A DNA stretch of 11,155 nucleotides from Acidobacteriaceae bacterium (GTDB lineage: Bacteria; Acidobacteriota; Terriglobia; Terriglobales; Acidobacteriaceae): positions 657-11,811 of the forward strand of contig PLYW01000314.1 of assembly GCA_003151875.1 (NCBI GenBank), in the 5' to 3' direction. This document shows, one piece after another, positions 1 to 6,064 of this stretch. The position numbers and the translations under genes were made by a program. Below the pieces are notes generated by a model. The model saw only the letters and a program-made list of their open reading frames with translations, was not told the origin of the DNA and did not search any database. Positions within the stretch are counted from its first letter, which is position 1. Each line of letters starts with the position of its first letter.

Positions 1-864
1 CTGATCGCCGAGATCGACTCCGCCGAACTTGAGGCACAAAAGAACGCGGCGGAAGCCATGATCCGTTCCTACGATTCGCAAGTTTCCTCCCTGCGTGCCA
101 CCCAGACCCAGACGTTGGGCGAAACCAACAGCGGCGTGGTGAATGCACAGGCAAGACTGGCTGCGGCGAAAGCTACGCTGGTGCAGGCGGAAGCTGACCT
201 GGCTCGCGTTCAGAGCGATTCCCAACGCATGATCGCGCTGGCCCAGGCGGGGGTCGAATCCGAGCAGGACCGGGTACGCGCCGACCAGCAACTGAAAGCG
301 CAACAGGCCGTGGTGGTGAGTGCGCAGAAGAATGTCGATGCGGCACAGGCTGACCTGATCACCGCCATTGCGCGGACCCACCAGCAGGGCGCTGCGGCCA
401 GCAACGTGGCCGCCAACCAGGCCCAGGTGGCCAACGCGCGCGCCCAATTGGCCGAAGCCGAAACCCGCCTCGGCTACACGAAAATCTACGCGCCGGTGAC
501 GGGAACAGTTTCCGTGCGGGCCACGCGGCAGGGCGAAGTTGTGAATCCGGGAACGCCGATCGTCACCATCATCGATTTTGGCGACACCTGGGTGCGCGCC
601 GAAGCCCCGGAGACGGAAGCACGCTTCATTTCGGCGGGTGACAAGCTCAAGGTGCGTTTGCCTGGCGGCAATCCGATCGAAGGTACAGTAATCTTCAAGG
701 CGGTGGAGAGCGACTACGCCACCCAGCGCGACGTCAGCCGTCGCAAGCGCGACATCAAGACCATTGGCCTCAAGCTGAAGGTCGATAATCCCGAGGGCGC
801 GCTCGTCCCCGGAATGACCGCCGAAGTTTTGCTTTCGCAACAACTGACGAAAGGCGCGCGATGA
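1..864 (+). CDS. HlyD/YbhG-type periplasmic adaptor subunit, 5'-truncated
   Basis: Periplasmic adaptor (membrane fusion protein) that would link an inner-membrane ABC exporter to an outer-membrane channel. The reading frame is open from base 1, so the signal peptide and first lipoyl half lie outside the window; 287 residues are visible. Residues about 5-155 are Ala/Gln/Glu-rich heptads forming the long alpha-helical hairpin. The second lipoyl half follows at about 157-190 (YAPVTGTVSVR, then GEVVNPGTPIVTI), and then the beta-barrel and membrane-proximal part, ending near a VPGMTAEVLL segment typical of the family. The stop overlaps the start of the ATPase gene in ATGA, so the two are probably translationally coupled. 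The substrate cannot be deduced. Family assignment is firm; placing it with YbhG/YhiI is inference from the ABC-2 neighbours. Confidence 0.93.
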   Translation: MIAEIDSAELEAQKNAAEAMIRSYDSQVSSLRATQTQTLGETNSGVVNAQARLAAAKATLVQAEADLARVQSDSQRMIALAQAGVESEQDRVRADQQLKAQQAVVVSAQKNVDAAQADLITAIARTHQQGAAASNVAANQAQVANARAQLAEAETRLGYTKIYAPVTGTVSVRATRQGEVVNPGTPIVTIIDFGDTWVRAEAPETEARFISAGDKLKVRLPGGNPIEGTVIFKAVESDYATQRDVSRRKRDIKTIGLKLKVDNPEGALVPGMTAEVLLSQQLTKGAR

Positions 865-1913
865 GCTGGTTCAGTCCAAAATCGAAGCCTCCAGCGGCCT
901 GCGATGCGGCGCCCAGCGGCGATGCCATCGTGGTGGATCATGTCACGAAGAAGTATGGCGACTTTACCGCGGTGGACGACGTTTCGTTCAACGTGCACCA
1001 GGGCGAAATCTTTGGATTGCTGGGGCCCAATGGCGCCGGCAAGTCCACGCTCATTCGCATGATGACTACGCTGCTGCCGCTCACCAGCGGGCGGGCGCTG
1101 ATCAATGGGTTCGACGTGGCCAAGGATGCGGACTCAGCGCGGCACTGCATGGGCGTGATCCCGCAAGCGCTGACCAGCGACATCGACCTTACCGTGGAAG
1201 AAAATCTCAGCATTTATGCCAAGCTGTACGGTGTTTCCGCGGCCGATCGTAAGCGCAACATTGATGACCTGCTGCAAACGGTGGACTTGACGAAATGGCG
1301 CAATGCGCAGACCAAGACGCTTTCTGGCGGTATGCGGCGGCGGCTGGAGATCGCTCGGGGACTGGTACACAGCCCGAAAATATTCTTTCTGGATGAGCCG
1401 ACAACGGGACTCGATCCGGTGTCGCGCGTAGCGGTGTGGGAGATGTTGACCGAGATCAAGAACCGGCGCGCGCTGACGATTCTGATCACGACGCATTATA
1501 TGGACGAAGCTGACCGGCTTTGCGATCGCGTGGCCATCGTGGACCACGGCAAGCTGGTGGCGCTGGATTCTCCAATGGCGCTGAAAGCGAGTGTGCCGGG
1601 AACCAACGTCATTGAAGCTCAGTTCCTGAATGCGCCGGCGGACTGGCACGAGAAATTAGGAAAGCTGGAAGACGTCACCTCGGTACAGCCCGTGGGCGCT
1701 GACATGTACCGCATTCTCAGCAGCAATGGTTCGAAGACAACCACGGAGCTGGTGGAGCTTGCGGTGCGCTCCAAAGTGGAGGTCAAGTCTCTCTCGGTCC
1801 AGAACACGACATTGGACGATGTGTTCGTTCACTATACCGGTCGGCAACTGCGCGATGAGCAGGTGAAGGCCTACAACTTCGTGATGCCCGATCGCCCGGG
1901 GATGCGGCCATGA
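861..1913 (+). CDS. ABC transporter ATP-binding protein (DrrA/YbhF-like)
   Basis: Cytoplasmic ATPase that would power the ABC-2 permease encoded next to it. All motifs are intact in the 350-residue protein: Walker A GPNGAGKST at 55-63, Q-loop Gln102, signature LSGGM at 154-158, Walker B FFLDEP with catalytic Glu179, and the H-loop in THYMDEAD (His212). A C-terminal extension of about 100 residues after the nucleotide-binding domain resembles the DrrA/daunorubicin-type tail. The N-terminal 20 residues are Pro/Ala-rich and poorly conserved in type. The start overlaps the adaptor stop, and its own stop overlaps the permease start, both as ATGA. Drug or lipid export is plausible for the family but not shown here. 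Confidence 0.95.
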   Translation: MSWFSPKSKPPAACDAAPSGDAIVVDHVTKKYGDFTAVDDVSFNVHQGEIFGLLGPNGAGKSTLIRMMTTLLPLTSGRALINGFDVAKDADSARHCMGVIPQALTSDIDLTVEENLSIYAKLYGVSAADRKRNIDDLLQTVDLTKWRNAQTKTLSGGMRRRLEIARGLVHSPKIFFLDEPTTGLDPVSRVAVWEMLTEIKNRRALTILITTHYMDEADRLCDRVAIVDHGKLVALDSPMALKASVPGTNVIEAQFLNAPADWHEKLGKLEDVTSVQPVGADMYRILSSNGSKTTTELVELAVRSKVEVKSLSVQNTTLDDVFVHYTGRQLRDEQVKAYNFVMPDRPGMRP

Positions 1914-3025
1914 ACAGGATGTGGGCAATTGTCGAGCGCGAGCTGCGCAAGTTCTTCCGCTCGCCGGCGCTGATGCTGGTCGCCATGGTCTTTCCCCTGG
2001 TGCAGCTCATCGTGCTGGGCAATGCATTCGGCGGCAAGATCAAAGAGGCGCGGCTCGGGGTTGTCGATCAGGACCATGGTACGCAGGCGGTGAAAGTTCG
2101 CGAGGCGCTGGCGGCAGTGCAGTCCAATGCGCGAACGTTTTATCCCGTGCCTTACGACAGCGACAAGCAGGCGATGGAAGACGTGCGCACCGGAAAACTG
2201 GACGGCGCCATCATCATTCCGCCGGAATACTCGCGCCGCGTTTATGAGCAAAACCATCCACGGATTGCGCTGGTGGTGGACAACACCGACAACTTCATGA
2301 GCTCGACCCTGGAGCAGGAATTCAGCGAACTGACCGCCGCGCTGAATCATCCCGATGTCGAGCCCTCGCGTATCGTGCAACAGATTACGCTCGACACGGT
2401 TGAGCTATATCCCTATATCGAGTACATGAAATATCTGCTGCCCGGATCGATCGCCCTAGCCATGTTCGTCTCAGTCATGATCGGCGGCGGCATGTTGTAC
2501 ATCGACGATAAGGCGCGCGGCGTGCACGAAGGTTATCTGGTGACGCCGATTACCAAGTTCGAACTGGTGGCCGGACTGAATGTTGCGGGCGCGCTGAAGG
2601 CGATCATGGCGGGCATTGTGATCACCGTACTGGGATCGCTGCTGGCAGGGCTGGGGACTGTCTTCACGCCGCAAAACATGCTCTACGTTTTTCTGATGGT
2701 GGTGGCCACCTCGCTGGCGTTCAACACCATGATGTTCCTGCTGATGGTGCGGGTCGAGGACCCGCTGGTGCCGCGCGCCATGTTCGGAATTCTGAACACC
2801 CTGCTGTTTTTCCCCAGTGGCGCAATTTATCCCGTTAAGGCGTTTCCGGCGTGGCTTCGCGGAATCGCCTATGTCGATCCCTTCACCTACGCGGTGCACG
2901 GCTTCAAGTCAATTCTGCTAAAGGATGCGGGCTTCGCGGCGATCCGCACGGACCTGCTCTATCTGACGGTTGCGGCTGCGATCATGATTACGTTTGCTAC
3001 CGCGCTGTTCAAGCGGACCCTGTAG
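1910..3025 (+). CDS. ABC-2 type permease (YbhS/YbhR-like)
   Basis: Inner-membrane permease of the exporter, 371 residues. One N-terminal membrane helix (about 19-38) is followed by a large soluble periplasmic domain (about 40-175). Five further helices sit at about 177-197, 222-249, 256-280, 287-306 and 348-366. The C-terminal segment FFPSGAIYP, followed by WLRGIAYVDPFTYAVHGF, is characteristic of ABC-2 membrane proteins. The start is set by the ATGA overlap with the ATPase gene. Only one permease gene follows the ATPase, whereas the E. coli YbhGFSR set has two. The transporter may therefore be a homodimer, or a second permease may lie upstream of the window. Substrate unknown. Confidence 0.93.
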   Translation: MNRMWAIVERELRKFFRSPALMLVAMVFPLVQLIVLGNAFGGKIKEARLGVVDQDHGTQAVKVREALAAVQSNARTFYPVPYDSDKQAMEDVRTGKLDGAIIIPPEYSRRVYEQNHPRIALVVDNTDNFMSSTLEQEFSELTAALNHPDVEPSRIVQQITLDTVELYPYIEYMKYLLPGSIALAMFVSVMIGGGMLYIDDKARGVHEGYLVTPITKFELVAGLNVAGALKAIMAGIVITVLGSLLAGLGTVFTPQNMLYVFLMVVATSLAFNTMMFLLMVRVEDPLVPRAMFGILNTLLFFPSGAIYPVKAFPAWLRGIAYVDPFTYAVHGFKSILLKDAGFAAIRTDLLYLTVAAAIMITFATALFKRTL

Positions 3026-3179
3026 TCGGCCGGGCCGCCCCGGGGAGCGTCGCTCAAAAACATTCCAGATCACCGGCAAACTCTCGTCCGCGGGAGGCAT
3101 CATCTATTGGTTAGGAAATTGTCCTGTCAACATTCCGGGTCGGCAAGTTCACAACAAGATTTCAACTTAGGAGGACGGC

Positions 3180-3443
3180 ATGAAGAGTTTCCTGATTGGC
3201 TTGGGGCTGGGAGTTGGCCTCGGCGTTCTATTTGCCCCCATGAGCGGGGAAGAGACCCGTAACAACCTGACCGATCGCGCCAACGATTTAGCGAGTTCGG
3301 CGCGCGAGACCTTCGAGCAGAACCGGGACCGCGTGCAACGTGGAGTGCAGTCCATTCGTGGGACCGCCGAGCGCGCTATGGGCAAGGTCCGTTCCGCAGC
3401 CAAGCCCACGGGCACAGAAAGCTATTCGCCCAGCGGCGTTTAA
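3180..3443 (+). CDS. YtxH-like small membrane protein
   Basis: An 87-residue protein with an N-terminal Gly-rich membrane segment (residues 4-20, pattern GLGLGVGLGVLFAP) followed by MSGEETRNNL and an amphipathic, charged helix (about 28-75). Glycine helix, then LFAP, then SGxETR is the hallmark of YtxH-like/gas-vesicle-type stress proteins, whose molecular role is poorly defined. The start is fixed by a perfect AGGAGG at 3169-3174, five bases before the ATG. The gene ends 27 bp before a strong intrinsic terminator and stands alone as a transcription unit. The family call rests on motif pattern only. Confidence 0.85.
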   Translation: MKSFLIGLGLGVGLGVLFAPMSGEETRNNLTDRANDLASSARETFEQNRDRVQRGVQSIRGTAERAMGKVRSAAKPTGTESYSPSGV

Positions 3444-3470
3444 ATTTACTTCCAGGAATTCTCATACCAG

Positions 3471-3502
3471 GGCAGACGAGGTGATCGTCTGCCTTTGTTT
3501 TT
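3471..3502 (+). terminator. Intrinsic terminator of the YtxH-like gene
   Basis: A perfect 9-bp stem (GGCAGACGA at 3471-3479 with TCGTCTGCC at 3485-3493) closes a five-base loop and is followed by TTTGTTTTT (3494-3502). It lies 27 bp after the YtxH-like stop, in the right orientation for + strand transcription. The other strand has no comparable T-run. Confidence 0.9.
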
Positions 3503-3586
3503 GCGGCGCAGGCCGCGCTCAGGCGCTGGAAATTCATCAACGGCTCCCATTTCGGTTATTCTGTAGTTTCTTAATCAGTTTCAGCA

Positions 3587-3595
3587 GAGAGGAAG
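3587..3595 (+). promoter_or_regulatory. Ribosome binding site deciding the 3601 start
   Basis: The purine-rich GAGAGGAAG ends five bases before the ATG at 3601. It sets this start against the longer open frame that begins inside the YtxH-like gene. Confidence 0.7.
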
Positions 3596-3600
3596 TCATC

Positions 3601-3864
3601 ATGCAAGTCTTAGAGAACTGGCACCCCCAGGGCGTTACCGTTTACATGGACGACAAGCGCTTCGTCAAATGTGTACTGACCGATTGCAAACTGATTTATG
3701 GCGGTGGAGACGTGACTTGGGAGAACACCCAGTTCGTAAACTGCCAGCTTACCTTCGATGGCGCTGCGCAACGCACCGTCGCCTACCTGCAGAACTTCGG
3801 CTTGATGAAGCCACCAGTGACTAACGCCACACCTTCCGCACAACCCAACTCGGGAGTGAACTAG
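3601..3864 (+). CDS. Small conserved-looking protein of unknown function
   Basis: An 87-residue soluble protein that I do not recognise. The frame is open upstream to 3340, but that start would run through the previous gene and its terminator. GAGAGGAAG at 3587-3595, just before the ATG at 3601, indicates the true start. Two similar segments, RFVKCVLTDCKL (20-31) and TQFVNCQLTF (43-52), repeat an F-V-x-C-x-L pattern. They could form one or two turns of a pentapeptide-like or right-handed beta-helix fold. Cysteines are at 24, 29 and 48. The C-terminal 18 residues are Pro/Asn/Ser-rich and probably disordered. There is no signal peptide or membrane helix. It lies between the YtxH-like terminator and the composite repeat, so it is probably monocistronic. 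Confidence 0.7.
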   Translation: MQVLENWHPQGVTVYMDDKRFVKCVLTDCKLIYGGGDVTWENTQFVNCQLTFDGAAQRTVAYLQNFGLMKPPVTNATPSAQPNSGVN

Positions 3865-3918
3865 CTGTTCGCCATCAGCCCTCAGCAGCCACAGGCTGCG
3901 GAAGCACTCTGGGGGAAA

Positions 3919-4110
3919 CTTTTGGTGGAAGCCCCCTGCTTCAGCAGGGGGAGCTGGACTTCAGTCCGGGAGAAAGGCATTCGCTCTTAAAACTGGCTTT
4001 AGCCGTGGGATTTCCCGAAGCCCAGCGCTAAAGCGCAGGATCGAGGCCGAACTTTTCCCGGAGCTCTGAAGCGCTCCTTCCCCCGCATGAATGCGGGGGC
4101 TCCCACCAAG
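3919..4110. repeat. Composite inverted-repeat element with three matched hairpins per arm (BIME-like)
   Basis: The two arms, 3919-4014 and 4017-4110, are inverted copies of one unit. Read outside-in, each arm has TTGGTGG[A/G]AG or close to it, then hairpin 1, hairpin 2, CCGGGA with AAAG, and hairpin 3 ending in TGGG-x-TTTC. Hairpin 1 is CCCCCTGC/GCAGGGGG at 3932-3951 on the left and CCCCCGCA/TGCGGGGG at 4080-4099 on the right. Hairpin 2 is GGAC/GTCC at 3956-3967 and GGAGCTC/GCGCTCC (one mismatch) at 4060-4077. Hairpin 3 is GGC/GCC at 3995-4004 and GCGC/GCGC at 4025-4036. Loops are always four bases: TTCA for hairpins 1 and 2 and TTTA for hairpin 3, seen as complements on the right arm. Stems differ between arms yet remain paired. 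The arrangement resembles REP/BIME elements mobilised by RAYT transposases; that link is inference. No protein is encoded. Confidence 0.8.
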
Positions 4111-4238
4111 AAGGACAATTCGATGGGCTACACTCTGAGTTTTTCGGCAGGCCGGTCAGCCCCAGTCTTCAGCCAAACTGTCAGCCTTTGCTTGGCTGCC
4201 GGAACTCGACAGGATTGCAAGAGCAACCCCTTCCTAAT
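4111..4238. other. Non-coding spacer between the repeat element and the arsR promoter
   Basis: I see no convincing gene, terminator or binding site here. A weak 5-bp hairpin (CAGCC/GGCTG near 4183-4199) is the only structure noticed. A 61-codon frame crossing this stretch starts inside a repeat hairpin and has no ribosome binding site. Confidence 0.5.
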
Positions 4239-4246
4239 TGTGGGGC

Positions 4247-4273
4247 TTGACAACCCCCGCATATTTCGATAAT
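4247..4273 (+). promoter_or_regulatory. Sigma70-type promoter of the ars operon
   Basis: A perfect -35 hexamer TTGACA (4247-4252) is followed 15 bases later by GATAAT (4268-4273); the overlapping TAATAG at 4270-4275 gives a 17-base spacer. The transcript would start near 4280, about 20 bases before the arsR GTG. The -35 lies between the arms of an imperfect inverted repeat: TGTGGGG at 4239-4245 and CCCCGCA at 4255-4261. Confidence 0.7.
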
Positions 4274-4284
4274 AGTAGAACTAT
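4272..4284. promoter_or_regulatory. Candidate ArsR operator overlapping the -10 region
   Basis: ATAGT (4272-4276) and ACTAT (4280-4284) form an inverted repeat around AGA, overlapping the -10 and likely start site. ArsR-family repressors usually autoregulate by binding short AT-rich dyads at this position. The site is short, so the call is tentative. Confidence 0.4.
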
Positions 4285-4302
4285 AGAGGGAGAACAGGTC
4301 CA

Positions 4303-4650
4303 GTGCCCAAGAAACAGGATCCCGAGAAAATTATCCGCTATGCCGACATGCTCTCAGCGATGGGGACCGAACCCCGTCTGCGTATCATGCAATTGTTGTT
4401 GTCGGCACATCCCGAGGGACTGGTGGTCGGCGAAATCGGTGACGAGCTGGATATTCCGAGTTCGACGCTGTCGCACCATCTCGACAAGCTGAAGAACGAA
4501 GACCTGGTGAAGGTGCGCCGCGAAGGGACCTTCCTCTGGTACACGGCGAATGCGGAAGCTCTGCAAGAGCTGCTGGGCTTTCTCTACGCCGAATGTTGCA
4601 CGCGCAATAAAGCGGTCAAACCGGAAAACATCATCACGATATGCAAATAG
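4303..4650 (+). CDS. arsR: ArsR-family metalloregulator, arsenic-responsive
   Basis: A 115-residue winged-helix repressor that would release the ars promoter when it binds trivalent arsenic. The HTH region runs from GEIGDELDIPSSTLSHHLDK (43-62) into the wing (about 66-82, KVRREGTFLWYT). The classic ELCVCDL metal box of the DNA-binding helix is absent: the equivalent segment has no cysteine. Instead, adjacent cysteines occur at 98-99 (AECCTRN) with a further one at 114. This resembles the C-terminal Cys95/Cys96/Cys102 site of Acidithiobacillus ferrooxidans ArsR. The start is GTG, chosen because GAGGGAG at 4286-4292 lies ten bases upstream and the protein has the usual family length. It is the first gene of arsR-arsM-arsC-acr3. 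Confidence 0.93.
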   Translation: MPKKQDPEKIIRYADMLSAMGTEPRLRIMQLLLSAHPEGLVVGEIGDELDIPSSTLSHHLDKLKNEDLVKVRREGTFLWYTANAEALQELLGFLYAECCTRNKAVKPENIITICK

Positions 4651-4659
4651 GAGAACATC

Positions 4660-5493
4660 ATGAGCACTGATATTAAGGAAGTGGTGAAAGAGAAGTACGG
4701 CCAGGCGGCGCTCCGCGTCCACACCGGAGGCAGCTCCTGCTGCGGCGCATCTGCCGTGACGGAGGCGTGCTGCGATCCGATCACGATGAACCTGTACAAC
4801 GACACGCAAGCCAGCCAGGTCCCGGAAGGCGCGCTGAAAGCCTCGCTAGGATGCGGCAATCCGACGCTGCTGGCGCAACTCAATCCCGGCGAGACAGTGC
4901 TCGACCTGGGATCGGGCGGCGGCATTGATGTGCTGCTCTCCGCCAAGCGCGTTGGGCCGACGGGCAAGGCTTACGGGCTCGACATGACCGACGAGATGCT
5001 CGCTTTGGCGAGGGAAAACCAGCGCCAGGCAGGCGTGGAGAACGTGGAATTTCTCCGCGGCGAGATCGAGAACATTCCGCTGCCCGACAATTCTGTGGAT
5101 GTGATTATCTCCAATTGCGTCATCAACCTTTCCGCCGACAAGGATCGCGTGCTGAGGGAGGCTTTTCGCGTGCTCAAGCCGGGCGGCCGTTTCGCCGTGT
5201 CTGACGTTGTGGTACATGGCGACGTGCCCGCCGAGGTGCGCCAAAACGTTCTCTTGTGGGTGGGTTGCATTGCCGGCGCGCTGCAGGATACGGAGTACAT
5301 TTCGAAGCTCGGGGACGCGGGATTCGAAGCCATCGAGATCGAGCCGACGCGGGTGCACAAGGTCGAGGATGCGCGCGTTTTCTTGCATGACCAGGGAGTT
5401 GACGTGGACGCCATCGCTCCCCAGGTGGACGGCAAGTTCATAAGCGCATTTATCCGGGCGAAGAAGCCGCAAACTGAAACCGCAAAGCCATAA
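4660..5493 (+). CDS. arsM: Arsenite S-adenosylmethionine methyltransferase
   Basis: Cytoplasmic enzyme methylating As(III) with S-adenosylmethionine to mono- and dimethylated species. It has 277 residues. The SAM-binding core begins with VLDLGSGGGID (80-90), with an acidic loop at GLDMTDEM (106-113). Cysteines characteristic of ArsM are present: Cys37/38, Cys65 (LGCGNP), Cys153 (ISNCVINLS) and Cys203 (VGCIAGAL). They match in context the Cys44, Cys72, Cys174 and Cys224 of the Cyanidioschyzon enzyme. A further N-terminal pair, Cys27/Cys28, makes the first 40 residues Cys-rich. The ribosome binding site AGGAG (4649-4653) overlaps the arsR stop, and only nine bases separate the genes, so they are co-transcribed and probably coupled. 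Confidence 0.95.
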   Translation: MSTDIKEVVKEKYGQAALRVHTGGSSCCGASAVTEACCDPITMNLYNDTQASQVPEGALKASLGCGNPTLLAQLNPGETVLDLGSGGGIDVLLSAKRVGPTGKAYGLDMTDEMLALARENQRQAGVENVEFLRGEIENIPLPDNSVDVIISNCVINLSADKDRVLREAFRVLKPGGRFAVSDVVVHGDVPAEVRQNVLLWVGCIAGALQDTEYISKLGDAGFEAIEIEPTRVHKVEDARVFLHDQGVDVDAIAPQVDGKFISAFIRAKKPQTETAKP

Positions 5494-5497
5494 GGGA
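5491..5497 (+). promoter_or_regulatory. Ribosome binding site favouring the 5506 arsC start
   Basis: TAAGGGA overlaps the arsM stop and lies eight bases before the ATG at 5506. It touches the alternative ATG at 5497, which is therefore the poorer start. Confidence 0.5.
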
Positions 5498-5505
5498 TGA
5501 CGACG

Positions 5506-5997
5506 ATGCAGGGACGCTACAACGTACTTTTTCTGTGCACCGGTAACTCGGCGCGCTCCATCATGGCCGAGGCGATCCTGAACTACAAAGGCCGGCCGAA
5601 CTTTACCGCTTACAGCGCTGGCAGCCATCCGTCAGGCATAGTGCGGCCGGAGGCGCTGCGGCAAATCGAAATGGCCCGCCTGCCCACGAATGGATTGCGC
5701 AGCAAGAGTTGGGAGGAATTTGCCCAGCCTGGGGCGCCGGAGATGAACTTCGTCTTCACGGTGTGCGACAACGCTGCGAAAGAAGTATGTCCAGTTTGGC
5801 CGGGCCAGCCGATGACTGCGCACTGGGGAATACCCGATCCTGCGGCAGTCACCGGTTCGCCCGACGAAGTCGAGCGCGCTTTTCGCGATGCTTTCATGGC
5901 TTTGGACCGCCGCATCGGCCTGTTTCTGTGCTTGCCGCTTGCCAGCCTCGACAAGCTGGCAATCAAGCGGGAGATCGACAAGATCGGCCAGCAATGA
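5506..5997 (+). CDS. arsC: Arsenate reductase, low-molecular-weight phosphatase type
   Basis: Reduces arsenate to arsenite, the form exported by Acr3. The P-loop CTGNSARS carries the nucleophilic Cys (residue 11 from this start). Two further cysteines occur in VCDNAAKEVCPVWPG (87 and 95), in the place of Cys82/Cys89 of staphylococcal ArsC. They support a triple-cysteine relay recycled by thioredoxin. Conserved HWGIPDPA follows, containing the Asp used as general acid in the LMW phosphatase fold. It is close to full family length, with a somewhat extended C-terminus. Start choice: the ATG at 5497 would add three residues but almost abuts the AAGGG, whereas the ATG at 5506 has good spacing. It follows arsM without a gap. 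Confidence 0.93.
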   Translation: MQGRYNVLFLCTGNSARSIMAEAILNYKGRPNFTAYSAGSHPSGIVRPEALRQIEMARLPTNGLRSKSWEEFAQPGAPEMNFVFTVCDNAAKEVCPVWPGQPMTAHWGIPDPAAVTGSPDEVERAFRDAFMALDRRIGLFLCLPLASLDKLAIKREIDKIGQQ

Positions 5998-6064
5998 CAA
6001 ACCCTCTCGGCGTCGCGGCGAAACTCATTTACATCCAGGCTTATCTGACATTGTGGGACGCACC

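Noticed and set aside
3028..3055. GC-rich hairpins after the permease gene (CCGGG/CCCGG and GAGC/GCTC)
   Set aside because: Stems are only 4-5 bp and are followed by A rather than T on the + strand, so this is not a convincing terminator.
3503..3526. Two short GC hairpins (GCGGC/GCCGC and GCGC/GCGC) after the YtxH terminator
   Set aside because: Stems of 4-5 bp overlap each other and their loops (GCAG, TCAG) are not TTCA or TTTA, so they do not belong to the repeat family.
3533..3562. Possible promoter TTCATC / TATTCT before the 87-residue gene
   Set aside because: The -35 is poor and the spacer is 18 bases. It is plausible in position only.
3340..3600. Upstream extension of the 87-residue gene's frame
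   Set aside because: It overlaps the YtxH-like gene in another frame and crosses its intrinsic terminator. A good ribosome binding site marks 3601 as the start.
4087..4272. 61-codon frame in the ars upstream region
   Set aside because: It starts inside a repeat hairpin, has no ribosome binding site, and runs through the ars promoter.
5888..6064. Upstream extension of the acr3 frame into arsC
   Set aside because: It is a shadow frame of arsC. The Acr3 N-terminus and a ribosome binding site match the ATG at 6065.
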